In this document: piece by piece, positions 1-5,850 of the stretch
Layout of the letters: each line of letters opens with the position of its first letter
Position numbering within the stretch: position 1 is the first letter of the stretch
Origin: Nitrospirota bacterium
GTDB taxonomy: Bacteria; Nitrospirota; Thermodesulfovibrionia; UBA6902; DSMQ01
Direction: 5' to 3'
Assembly (NCBI GenBank): GCA_016207865.1
Contig: JACQZD010000006.1
Location: forward strand, 1 to 26,968
Length of the DNA stretch: 26,968 bases
Position numbers and translations under genes: made by a program
Notes under the pieces: generated by a model
Told to the model about the DNA's origin: nothing
The model's input: the letters and a program-made list of their open reading frames with translations, nothing else
Database searches by the model: none

Positions 1-182
1 GGCTCTATGAGCTGTTAAATTATATTATCCCGCTTTACGCCCAGGAGGGACGGAGTTACCTGACTATCGGCGTCGGCTGTACAGGCGGCAGGCACAGGTC
101 GCCTGCGCTGATTGAGGAAATCAAAAAATTCTTCAAGAATAAAAAAATTGCGGTAATGGCAGTTCACAGGGATTTAGGGTGA
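1..182 (+). CDS. rapZ: RapZ family protein, C-terminal fragment (partial at window edge)
   Basis: Reading from base 3, the last 59 codons end at TGA 180-182. They contain the block GVGCTGGRHRSP and the ending AVMAVHRDLG, both hallmarks of the C-terminal domain of the RapZ/YvcJ family. Family members bind nucleotides through an N-terminal P-loop domain (outside this window), and in enterobacteria the C-terminal domain binds the small RNAs GlmY/GlmZ that control GlmS. The role in this organism is not known. The gene points toward the minus-strand M16 peptidase gene, with a structured 209-base gap between the two stops. The identification rests on this short but very characteristic tail. Confidence 0.85.
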   Translation, partial: LYELLNYIIPLYAQEGRSYLTIGVGCTGGRHRSPALIEEIKKFFKNKKIAVMAVHRDLG

Positions 183-188
183 CATAAA

Positions 189-365
189 GTATAAAGGCAT
201 ATATGTTTGAAAAACTTTAAGGCAACACCTTAAAGTCATGCTGCCTTTTTCTAATAGTTCAAAGCAACTACTTAAAACTTTTTGCAGCATGACAGATAAT
301 AATCATGTTGTTTTCTTAAAGTTTTGAGGGCATATATGCCTTTATACAGATATGCTTTTATACAA
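189..365. repeat. Nested inverted-repeat element between convergent genes
   Basis: A perfect 17-bp terminal inverted repeat, GTATAAAGGCATATATG, occupies 189-205 and 331-347. Inside it, AAAACTTTAAG (211-221) pairs with 315-325, and TCATGCTGC (236-244) pairs with 284-292, so about 37 base pairs nest concentrically. A second perfect hairpin, ACTTTAAGG/CCTTAAAGT (214-222 with 228-236), competes with the middle stem and is followed by a T run at 246-250. The right end is duplicated as two 16-bp direct copies (334-349 and 350-365, two mismatches). Lying between two convergent stops, it could act as a bidirectional terminator or be a small non-autonomous palindromic element. No ORF lies inside it. 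Confidence 0.7.
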
Positions 366-391
366 AATGCAGGGCAGGGGCTCCTAAAGTT

Positions 392-1639
392 TTATAATTC
401 TAAATGCTTAAGGCTGCCCTCCTTCGCGGGCCCGTAGATGGTTGCTGCAAAGGGGCTGTCGTTTGTCAGTCTTTCAGCGAGTGATTTTATCTCTTCAAGC
501 GTAACGGCTTCCACTGCCTTTATTATTTTCTGCGGAGGAAAATATTCCCCGTAATATATTTCCTGCCTGGCTATATTGGTCATTTTATTGTTTGTTGACT
601 CAAGCACAAGGATAAGATTGCCTTTAAGCTGATCCTTGGCCCTCCGGAGTTCATCGGAGGTAATGGTGGAGGGAAGATTTCTCATTTCACCGGTTATGAG
701 ATTGATAACTTCTTTGGCGTGGCGGTTGTCGGTTCCCGCATAAACCGCCCACAGGCCCGTATCATAATAAGCCGCGTTGAATGAGTAGATTGAATAGGCA
801 AGTCCTCTTTTCTCTCTTATTTCCTGAAACAGTCTGGAACTGACGCCGGCGCCTAATATTGTATTCAGAAGATGCATTGTATAACGTTCTTCGCTTCCCT
901 GGGGCAGTCCTTTTAACCCAAGGCATATGTGTGTTTCCTGCAAATCTTTACGTACTGCATGCAGCCCTCCGGTGAATTTTACCGGTACCTCCGGCTTTGC
1001 ATCAGAGTGCCTTTTTAACCTGCCTATTCCCTGATTGAGGCTGTCAATAACTTTCTTTTCCCTGAGATTGCCGGCGCAGGCAATTACGATATCCTTTTTG
1101 CTGTAGTACTTTTTTATATGATTAGTCAGATCGTTTCGTGTAAAGGTCTTTATTACAGCCTCTTTGCCCAAAATGGTCTGCCCCAGCCCTCTTTTGCCCC
1201 AAACATTTCTGCAGAATATGTCATGAATATAGTCGTCGGGAGTGTCCTCAACCATTTTAATTTCTTCCATGATGATGCCTTTTTCTTTTTCAATATCGTC
1301 CTCGGGGAAAGTGGAATTAAGAAACATGTCTGTCAGGAGGTCCAGCGCTTTTTCTATGTATTCATCAAGAACCTTTACATAAAAAGTTGTGCCCTCACGA
1401 GAAGTAAAGGCGTTCAGTTCCCCTCCAATGGAGTCTATTTCCACGGCTATTTCACGCGCTGTTCTTTTTTTTGTCCCCTTAAAGACCATATGTTCAAAGA
1501 AGTGGGAAATGCCGTTTTTATCCGCAGGTTCGTGTCTTGCGCCTACTTTTACCCATATCCCGATGCATACGGACTGAGTATCTTTTGAGGTTTCAATGAC
1601 TACAGGTATGCCGTTGTCAAGAAGTATTTTTTTATACAT
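392..1639 (-). CDS. M16 family zinc metallopeptidase (YmxG/mitochondrial-processing-peptidase-like)
   Basis: A 415-residue protein, normal for the single-chain bacterial M16B family. The inverted zinc motif HxxEH is present as HFFEH at residues 46-50, followed by a second acidic patch (EEIKMVEDTPDDYIHD, near 125-140) that in the family supplies the third zinc ligand. The C-terminal half carries the usual non-catalytic M16 domain, including GAGVSSRLFQEIREKRGLAY. It has no signal peptide and is expected to be cytosolic. It is the last gene after rpsO and pnp on this strand, the same order as rpsO-pnp-ymxG in Bacillus subtilis, which supports the assignment. The ATG at 1639 has no clear Shine-Dalgarno sequence. 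The physiological substrate is unknown. Confidence 0.9.
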   Translation of the reverse strand: MYKKILLDNGIPVVIETSKDTQSVCIGIWVKVGARHEPADKNGISHFFEHMVFKGTKKRTAREIAVEIDSIGGELNAFTSREGTTFYVKVLDEYIEKALDLLTDMFLNSTFPEDDIEKEKGIIMEEIKMVEDTPDDYIHDIFCRNVWGKRGLGQTILGKEAVIKTFTRNDLTNHIKKYYSKKDIVIACAGNLREKKVIDSLNQGIGRLKRHSDAKPEVPVKFTGGLHAVRKDLQETHICLGLKGLPQGSEERYTMHLLNTILGAGVSSRLFQEIREKRGLAYSIYSFNAAYYDTGLWAVYAGTDNRHAKEVINLITGEMRNLPSTITSDELRRAKDQLKGNLILVLESTNNKMTNIARQEIYYGEYFPPQKIIKAVEAVTLEEIKSLAERLTNDSPFAATIYGPAKEGSLKHLEL

Positions 1640-1694
1640 GTTAATTTAAGAATTCCTCGAAGCTTTGCTTCGGGTTAAGCTCCGTACTTTGCTT

Positions 1695-1766
1695 GTCATT
1701 CCCGCGGAGACGGGAATCCTTCTTTTTTACTTACTCAAGAAAAGATTCCGGACAAGCCGGAATGAC
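1695..1766. repeat. REP-like palindrome pair (GTCATTCC... / ...GGAATGAC)
   Basis: Left unit 1695-1719 begins GTCATTCCCGC and contains CCCG..CGGG self-complementarity. Right unit 1744-1766 reads GATTCCGG ACAA GCCGGAATGAC. The two halves are in opposite orientation and flank a T-rich spacer. Related units recur at 4594, 7931, 9660, 9775, 15895, 17805 and 20381, always outside genes. This copy lies between the pnp remnant and the M16 gene. A further dyad of the form CCCGAAATGTCGG sits at about 1783-1796. The rest of the 1640-1860 gap shows nothing else. Confidence 0.75.
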
Positions 1767-1860
1767 GATTTAGATACCTCGTCCCGAAATGTCGGAACTG
1801 CGGGGTAGTTTATTATGATTGAAATTAAATGATGTCATTATCATGTATTCTGTATCAGTT

Positions 1861-2259
1861 TTACTGCGCGGTCGGCGTCTTTTCCTTCATCGCGTCTTTT
1901 CTGCTGAGCCGAATGCGCCCTGTCTTATCTATTTCAATTACCTTGACCATGATTTCATCGCCTTCGTTAATTTCGTCCGTGACTTTTGCAATCCGCTTGT
2001 CTGAAATTTGAGATATGTGAACCAGTCCTTCGGTCCCCGGGAAGATTTCCACAAAGGCGCCGAAATCAACAACCCTTTTCACTTTTCCCATGTAAATTCT
2101 TCCCAGTTCAGCCTCTGCGACAATGCCTTTTATAATATCTATGGCTTTTTGCGCCGAGGTTTCATCTATTGAGGCAATATTGATGTGACCGGTGTCATCA
2201 ATGTCAATCTTAACGCCTGCCTGTGACCTTAAAATCCATATCGCCGAGGTGATCTTCAA
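1861..2259 (-). pseudogene. pnp: pnp, detached 3' part: end of KH domain and S1 domain of PNPase
   Basis: This frame carries the C-terminus of polynucleotide phosphorylase. The homologous part starts at about base 2220 (AGVKIDIDDTGHINIASID, the end of the KH domain) and continues through an S1 RNA-binding domain (GRIYMGKVKRVVDFGAFVEIFPGTEGLVHIS) to a normal tail. The first 13 residues, read from 2259, are the main pnp frame translated out of register, so that ATG is not a genuine start. It lies one frame away from the upstream pnp coding sequence and overlaps it by 50 bases. Compared with PNPases of about 700 residues, roughly 85 residues between the two parts are absent, including the GxxG loop of the KH domain. 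It is unlikely to be translated on its own. Confidence 0.8.
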
Positions 2260-3700
2260 GACCGAGAATGTCCGTGAGGACCACCACCTTGTCGCCTTCT
2301 TTTATAAGGCCCATTGCAATGCCTGCCACCGGCGATTTGATGGGAACGCCTGCGTCCATGAGCGCAAGGCTTCCTCCGCATACAGTAGCCATAGAGGATG
2401 AACCGTTTGATTCAAGTATGTCTGCGACTATTCTTATGGTGTAAGGGAAATCTGTTTTTTGAGGGAGCGCCGCTTTAAGCGCCTTTTCCGCCAGCATGCC
2501 ATGACCTATTTCCCTTCTGCCGGGTCCGCGCAGGGGCTTGACCTCTCCGACGCTGAACGGAGGAAAGTTATAATGAAGCATAAAGGTTTTTTTTGACTCG
2601 CCTTCAAGGGCGTCAATCCTCTGCTCGTCTTCCGAGGTCCCGAGCGTAACTATTGCAAGGCACTGAGTTTCTCCCCTTACAAAAAGCGCGGAGCCGTGTG
2701 TCCGCGGGAGGATTCCGACATCGGCGCTTATTTTCCTGATTTCATCAGGCTTGCGGCCGTCGGCCCTTAGGCCTTTCTCAAGGATCATATTTCTGACAAG
2801 GTTTTTTTCCAGAGCGTTAAAGACAGAGGCGATATCCTTTGAGATATCCGTTTCGCCTGTATTCAGGGAAGTGATGACGTTTTTAAGTATTGCATCAAGG
2901 GTATCCTGCCTTCTTAATTTGTCAGGAATCGTAATAGATTCTTTTATGTTTGCTAAAGCAAGATTTGATACTGAATTTAAAAGCTCTGTATTAATGACAG
3001 GGGGAGTGACAGATGTCTTCGGCCTGCCTACCATTGATATAAGCTGTTTTTGCAGTCCGATAATTCTTTTTATTTCCTTATGCGCGGCGTCAATAGCCTC
3101 AAGCATGGTGGTTTCACTGACGATTTCAAGCCCTCCGCCTTCCACCATGACAACCGCATCCTCTGTGCCTGCAACAACCAGGCAGAAATCGCACTCAGCG
3201 GTTTCCTTTAAGTCAGGGTTTATGACAAAGGCGCCGTCAATTATTCCAATTCTTACGGCTCCGACCGGAAATTCCAGCGGGATAGGGGATATGCCGAGTG
3301 CGGCAGACATTCCGATGATGCCCAATACGTCTGATATGTTTTCCTCGCCGTAAGATAATACGGAAACAATCCCCTGCGTTTCCCTATAGAAGCCGTCCGG
3401 GAAAAGCGGTCTCAGCGACCGGTCAATCAGCCGGGAAGTAAGCACTTCTTTTTCGCTCGGCTTACCTTCGCGCTTAAAAAAGCCTCCGGGGATTTTGCCT
3501 GCCGCATAGGCCTTTTCCTGATAATCAATCGTGAGGGGGAAAAAATCTAAACCTTCTTTTTCTTCTTTCTTGGCTACTGCCGTGGCTAATATGACCGTAT
3601 TGCCGTATCTGGCGATTATTGAGCCGTCTGCCTGTTTTGCGAAGAGTCCTGTTTCAAGAATAAGGGGCTTGCCCTGAACTTCAAGTTCAACCTTTGTCAT
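2210..3700 (-). CDS. pnp: Polynucleotide phosphorylase, truncated after the catalytic core
   Basis: PNPase degrades RNA phosphorolytically from the 3' end as a trimer. These 496 residues hold the first RNase PH-like domain, the all-helical linker and most of the second RNase PH-like domain. The second domain includes the catalytic block DILGLEDHLGDMDFKVTG, whose aspartates match D486 and D492 of the E. coli enzyme. The frame then runs into RR and a stop at 2210, where the family continues with SRDGI..ALQMDIK. The missing segment, the end of the KH domain and the S1 domain (1861-2220, another frame) would complete a protein of about 697 residues. The gene starts 3 bases after the rpsO stop, as in many bacteria. 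Catalysis might survive, but RNA binding through KH/S1 would be lost. A real mutation and an assembly deletion cannot be told apart here. Confidence 0.85.
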   Translation of the reverse strand: MTKVELEVQGKPLILETGLFAKQADGSIIARYGNTVILATAVAKKEEKEGLDFFPLTIDYQEKAYAAGKIPGGFFKREGKPSEKEVLTSRLIDRSLRPLFPDGFYRETQGIVSVLSYGEENISDVLGIIGMSAALGISPIPLEFPVGAVRIGIIDGAFVINPDLKETAECDFCLVVAGTEDAVVMVEGGGLEIVSETTMLEAIDAAHKEIKRIIGLQKQLISMVGRPKTSVTPPVINTELLNSVSNLALANIKESITIPDKLRRQDTLDAILKNVITSLNTGETDISKDIASVFNALEKNLVRNMILEKGLRADGRKPDEIRKISADVGILPRTHGSALFVRGETQCLAIVTLGTSEDEQRIDALEGESKKTFMLHYNFPPFSVGEVKPLRGPGRREIGHGMLAEKALKAALPQKTDFPYTIRIVADILESNGSSSMATVCGGSLALMDAGVPIKSPVAGIAMGLIKEGDKVVVLTDILGLEDHLGDMDFKVTGRR

Positions 3701-3703
3701 TTG

Positions 3704-3973
3704 CTATTTTTTCAATCCAAGCTGTTCGATAACCGTGTCATACCGTCCCTTATTGCTACTCTTCAGATAATCCAGCAACCTGCGCCTCTGTCCGACGAGC
3801 TTTAAAAGCCCTCTCCGGGAGTGATGGTCTTTTTTATGAAGCCTGAAATGGTCTGAAAGTGAGTTCAACCGTTCGCTTATTATTGCAATTTGAACTTCAG
3901 GGGAACCTGTATCGGTCTCATGTACCTTGAACTTGTTGATTATCTCGTTTTTCTTTTCCTTGCCTAAACTCAT
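3704..3973 (-). CDS. rpsO: 30S ribosomal protein uS15
   Basis: An 89-residue protein from MSLGKEKK to QLGLKK, the standard uS15 length, with the signatures TGSPEVQIA, HKKDHHSRRGLLKLVGQRRRLLDYL and the C-terminal IEQLGL. uS15 binds 16S rRNA in the central domain and bridges to the large subunit. The ATG at 3973 matches the conserved family N-terminus but has no adjacent Shine-Dalgarno. A TTG at 4000, in frame and 9 codons upstream, lies 4 bases after AAAGGAG. The preferred reading is that AAAGGAG serves the ATG across a hairpin (see the leader entry). pnp follows after 3 bases, so the genes are co-transcribed. Confidence 0.95.
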   Translation of the reverse strand: MSLGKEKKNEIINKFKVHETDTGSPEVQIAIISERLNSLSDHFRLHKKDHHSRRGLLKLVGQRRRLLDYLKSSNKGRYDTVIEQLGLKK

Positions 3974-4008
3974 ACTTGTAATGTTGAGCGTATTCAACAA
4001 TCTCCTTT
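3974..4008 (-). promoter_or_regulatory. rpsO leader: Shine-Dalgarno, 6-bp hairpin, start codon
   Basis: Read on the minus strand: AAAGGAG (4008-4002), two bases, TGTTGA (3999-3994), loop ATACGC, TCAACA (3987-3982), eight bases, then ATG (3973-3971). The stem is perfect. When folded it removes 18 bases and leaves about 10 bases between the ribosome binding site and the ATG. S15 is known to autoregulate through structured leaders in several bacteria. That this hairpin is such an element is an inference. Confidence 0.55.
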
Positions 4009-4026
4009 CATTTCGCGAATTGGATT

Positions 4027-4056
4027 ATTGTAGCATATTGATAAAAATTAAGTAAA
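4027..4056 (-). promoter_or_regulatory. Sigma-70-type promoter of rpsO-pnp
   Basis: On the minus strand TTTACT (4056-4051) is followed by an 18-base spacer and TACAAT (4032-4027). Transcription would start about 10-20 bases upstream of the rpsO Shine-Dalgarno, giving a short leader. No coding sequence lies upstream of rpsO on this strand, so a promoter is expected here. Confidence 0.6.
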
Positions 4057-4084
4057 CCCCATTAATAATTTCTGAATAGGAATG

Positions 4085-4118
4085 CAATAAACGCTATAAC
4101 TCAATAAACCCTATAACT
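4085..4118. repeat. Two 17-bp tandem copies
   Basis: CAATAAACGCTATAACT (4085-4101) is followed directly by CAATAAACCCTATAACT (4102-4118), differing at one base. It lies in the gap between the divergent rpsO promoter and the tRNA cluster. Confidence 0.7.
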
Positions 4119-4141
4119 CAGAAAGCTAAAGATGGAAAATT

Positions 4142-4198
4142 GTCATTGCGGGGCGAAGCGAAGCATTCTCGTAATAATAAATTGATTTTTAGTATAAT
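4142..4198 (+). promoter_or_regulatory. Repeat fragment and possible -10 box before the tRNA cluster
   Basis: The segment GTCATTGCGGGGCGAAGCG followed by AAGCATTCTC (4142-4170) resembles a dispersed repeat I recognise from related genomes (attgcgag-gcgaagc-aatctc type). Downstream, TATAAT at 4193-4198 lies 32 bases before tRNA-Pro, a good place for the cluster's promoter, but no convincing -35 box sits 16-18 bases upstream. Confidence 0.35.
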
Positions 4199-4229
4199 AA
4201 ATGTTTACAGTAATCATCTAAAAATTATC

Positions 4230-4306
4230 CGGGGCGTAGCGCAGCCTGGCAGCGCGCCTGCTTTGGGAGCAGGATGCCGGAGGTTCGAATCCTCTCGCCC
4301 CGACCA
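4230..4306 (+). tRNA. tRNA-Pro (anticodon TGG)
   Basis: All parts are present: acceptor CGGGGCG pairs with CGCCCCG; the anticodon stem is CCTGC/GCAGG around loop TTTGGGA (anticodon TGG); the T arm has GGTTCGAATCC; discriminator A is followed by an encoded CCA (4304-4306). Total length is 77 bases. First gene of the tRNA cluster. Confidence 0.95.
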
Positions 4307-4333
4307 TGCAAATTTTGCGGAGCAAAATTTGCA
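4307..4333 (+). terminator. Perfect 12-bp hairpin directly after tRNA-Pro
   Basis: TGCAAATTTTGC (4307-4318), loop GGA, GCAAAATTTGCA (4322-4333). It starts immediately after the encoded CCA. There is no T run after it (GTTGACAG follows), so it may be a processing or stability hairpin, a weak terminator or a repeat. A covarying counterpart follows tRNA-Arg. Confidence 0.5.
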
Positions 4334-4451
4334 GTTGACAGTTAACAGTTGACCGTTGATAGCAAGACAAAAACTTTTTTAAACTGATAACTGTGAACCG
4401 TCGACGGTGAACTGTCATCTGTGAACTGTTAACTGTGAACTGTTAACTAAA
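4332..4451. repeat. Heptanucleotide tandem repeat array, AACTGTK type
   Basis: Four units in one orientation (CAGTTGA, CAGTTAA, CAGTTGA, CCGTTGA; 4332-4359) are followed after 22 bases by ten units in exact 7-base register in the other orientation (4382-4451: AACTGAT, AACTGTG, AACCGTC, GACGGTG, AACTGTC, ATCTGTG, AACTGTT, AACTGTG, AACTGTT, AACTAAA). The array fills the space between tRNA-Pro and tRNA-Arg. A weaker trace (AACTGTT CACTAAT CACTGTT) lies at 4703-4723. Confidence 0.8.
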
Positions 4452-4453
4452 TA

Positions 4454-4527
<74 letters not shown>

Positions 4528-4529
4528 TA

Positions 4530-4554
4530 GCAAATTTCACTTTGTGAAATTTGC
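4530..4554 (+). terminator. Perfect 11-bp hairpin after tRNA-Arg
   Basis: GCAAATTTCAC (4530-4540), loop TTT, GTGAAATTTGC (4544-4554), then AGTTAT. The outer stem GCAAATTT/AAATTTGC and the following AGTT are shared with the hairpin after tRNA-Pro, while the inner pairs differ in a compensated way (TTGC/GCAA versus TCAC/GTGA). The function could be 3'-end processing or attenuation. Confidence 0.5.
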
Positions 4555-4593
4555 AGTTATTATTGAATACAGCATAAGAAATGTCCCACGTGT

Positions 4594-4658
4594 GTCATTC
4601 CCGCGAAGGCGGGAATCCAGTTGTTTACTTCTGGATTCCGGGTCAAGCCCGGAATGAC
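4594..4658. repeat. REP-like palindrome pair between tRNA-Arg and tRNA-His
   Basis: Left unit GTCATTCCCGCGAAGGCGGG (from 4594) and right unit GGATTCCGGGTCAAGCCCGG ending AATGAC at 4658 face each other. Each half folds on itself and the two halves are partly complementary. Same family as the copy at 1695. Confidence 0.8.
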
Positions 4659-4730
4659 AAAAATTAGTAGAATTGCTTTTTATTCATTATTTTTTTACTA
4701 TTAACTGTTCACTAATCACTGTTGTACAAT

Positions 4731-4784
4731 GGTGAGTGTAGCTCAACTGGCAGAGCATCTGACTGTGGCTCAGAGGGTCGCGGG
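4731..4784 (+). pseudogene. tRNA-His (anticodon GTG), 3' end missing
   Basis: The 5' part is normal: extra G at 4731, acceptor GTGAGTG, D arm GCTCAACTGGCAGAGC, anticodon stem TCTGA/TCAGA around CTGTGGC (anticodon GTG), variable loop, and the 5' strand of the T stem, GCGGG (4780-4784). Where TTCAAATCCCG and the 3' acceptor strand CACTCAC should follow, the sequence reads ATAGCGCAACAAACGC and no T loop or acceptor strand appears before the next tRNA at 4834. As written it cannot fold into a tRNA. tRNA-His is normally essential, so either another copy exists or the sequence lost a piece. Confidence 0.85.
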
Positions 4785-4833
4785 ATAGCGCAACAAACGC
4801 AAAGAACACACAACGCTGAACGCAGGTTTTGCC

Positions 4834-4906
<73 letters not shown>

Positions 4907-4994
4907 CTTTTCCAGAGACATAAAAGTAATGACGATGCTACGTCAACTTTCCTCAAAATCTGAAACCGCACTATCTGTCAGTTTAAAAATTTTG

Positions 4995-5026
4995 TGATAG
5001 CAAAAAGTGATATCAATATGCTATCA
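4995..5026. promoter_or_regulatory. Inverted repeat upstream of vapC, candidate operator
   Basis: TGATAGCA (4995-5002) and TGCTATCA (5019-5026) form a perfect 8-bp inverted repeat with a 16-base spacer, ending 23 bases before the vapC ATG. VapBC operons are normally autoregulated by binding such palindromes. No vapB-like gene lies between this site and vapC. The rest of 4907-5049 shows no gene. Confidence 0.45.
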
Positions 5027-5049
5027 TTAAATAAATTAAGGACGGTAAT

Positions 5050-5355
5050 ATGAAAAAAATCCTTATAGATACAAATGCCTATGCCGCATTCAAGAGAAAT
5101 GACTCATTTGCCGTTGAGGTTCTAAGAACCTCCGCTTATATGGGTGTTAACATTATTGTTTTGGGCGAATTATACAGCGGTTTCAAGGGCGGCAGCAAGG
5201 AATTAAATAACAGGAAAGAACTGGAACAGTTTCTGGATTCTCCAAGAGTGAATGTAATTCAGATAGACGAAGAGACCGCAGAGTTTTACGCAAAAATATA
5301 CTGGGATTTAAAGAAAAAGGGCAAACCCGGAACGTTAAAGACTTTGAGAAGATAG
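5050..5355 (+). pseudogene. vapC: VapC-type PIN-domain toxin, internally deleted and frameshifted
   Basis: The N-terminus is a good PIN domain: LIDTNAYAAF with D7, and the second acidic position in IIVLGELYSGF (E40). After DLKKKGKP the family continues with PIPTNDxWIAA.., which carries further metal-binding acidic residues. Here the frame runs GTLKTLRR and stops. One frame back, from 5328, the sequence reads RNVKDFEKIDEKMWK to a stop at 5375, which is a normal PIN C-terminus. About 60-70 bases therefore seem to be missing, with a net frame change. The product should be inactive as an RNase. No antitoxin gene is visible immediately upstream. SD-like GGA lies in AAGGACGGTAAT before the ATG. Confidence 0.75.
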
Positions 5356-5434
5356 ATGAAAAAATGTGGAAATAATGTGTGCCATTAATATGGTGAATCA
5401 GATAATATCATTTTTATATTTTTGTATAGCACAT

Positions 5435-5473
5435 TTATCGTAATGGTCATTACTGTAATATATATTACGATAA
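5435..5473. promoter_or_regulatory. Two tandem GTAAT-N4-ATTAC dyads inside a 39-bp palindrome
   Basis: GTAAT GGTC ATTAC (5440-5453) and GTAAT ATAT ATTAC (5455-5468) are separated by a single T and framed by TTATC (5435-5439) and GATAA (5469-5473). The whole is a palindrome except for the two 4-base spacers and the centre. The geometry is that of a double operator for a dimeric regulator, or of a cruciform. No intact gene starts just downstream. Confidence 0.55.
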
Positions 5474-5619
5474 ATAAAGAGGAAATTTCAAATAAAATAA
5501 ATTTAGCAGGCAGTGAGCCGGGAAGACACCCGCTTTATTCGCCTTTAAAAGACAGGGCATTACCCCTGACTACTTATGCAGTTCAGGAGAAATGCCAGCG
5601 TAGCCATAGCAGGAGAGTT

Positions 5620-5661
5620 ATATCAGCACGTTGAAACCCTGCTCCGCTAACGTGCTGATAT
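5620..5661. repeat. 13-bp perfect inverted repeat with 16-base loop
   Basis: ATATCAGCACGTT (5620-5632) and AACGTGCTGATAT (5649-5661) enclose GAAACCCTGCTCCGCT. A strong hairpin in the gap upstream of the PIN/DUF433 cassette. There is no T run long enough for a clear intrinsic terminator (TTTAAAGATTTG follows). Confidence 0.65.
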
Positions 5662-5850
5662 TTAAAGATTTGTGTTTATTTTAAGGAGGTTTGCTTTTAA
5701 GGGGAAGGCGACTGTGGCACATGCACTTGCCAGAGAGGGTGTGCTTATTCGGGATAGGAATACCTCTTGACACATACCTTAATTTCTCCGAAAAATAGGG
5801 ACAGCGCCGACTTATAAAAGACTACCTGTACCGGATAAGGATTTTAGACT

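Larger units (their letters stand above)
5356..5850. other. Gene-poor stretch with palindromes, no supported CDS
   Basis: Apart from the vapC tail (to 5375), this 475-base stretch holds the tandem dyads at 5435-5473 and the inverted repeat at 5620-5661. A reading frame at 5422-5634 overlaps the dyads, has no ribosome binding site and no recognisable domain. A short frame ending near 5770 (KATVAHALAREGVLIRDRNTS) looks protein-like but is only about 33 codons long and has no start. ACACATACCTTAATTTCTCC followed by GAAAAATAGGGACAGC (5771-5806) resembles sequence that I associate with dispersed repeats near REP-linked transposases. The stretch is probably remnant material. Confidence 0.4.

Noticed and set aside
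2210..2259. Programmed frameshift in pnp
   Set aside because: No slippery sequence, and a shift would still not restore the missing 85 or so residues.
2751..3353. 200-codon open frame antisense to pnp
   Set aside because: Serine-rich shadow of the conserved RNase PH core; no ribosome binding site.
4140..4418. Open frames across tRNA-Pro on both strands
   Set aside because: They are translations of the tRNA, a hairpin and heptad repeats.
4332..4451. CRISPR-like array
   Set aside because: Units are 7 bp, contiguous and degenerate, with no spacers and no cas genes.
4731..4833. tRNA-His as an integration site (attL) or with an intron
   Set aside because: The missing 3' part (TTCAAATCCCG...) does not occur downstream in the window, no integrase gene is near, and 49 bases are too few for a group I intron.
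5422..5634. 70-codon frame between vapC and the PIN cassette
   Set aside because: No Shine-Dalgarno, no domain, and its start runs through a 39-bp palindrome.
5665..5768. Short protein-like frame ending AREGVLIRDRNTS
   Set aside because: About 33 codons without a start; could be a gene remnant but I cannot name the parent.
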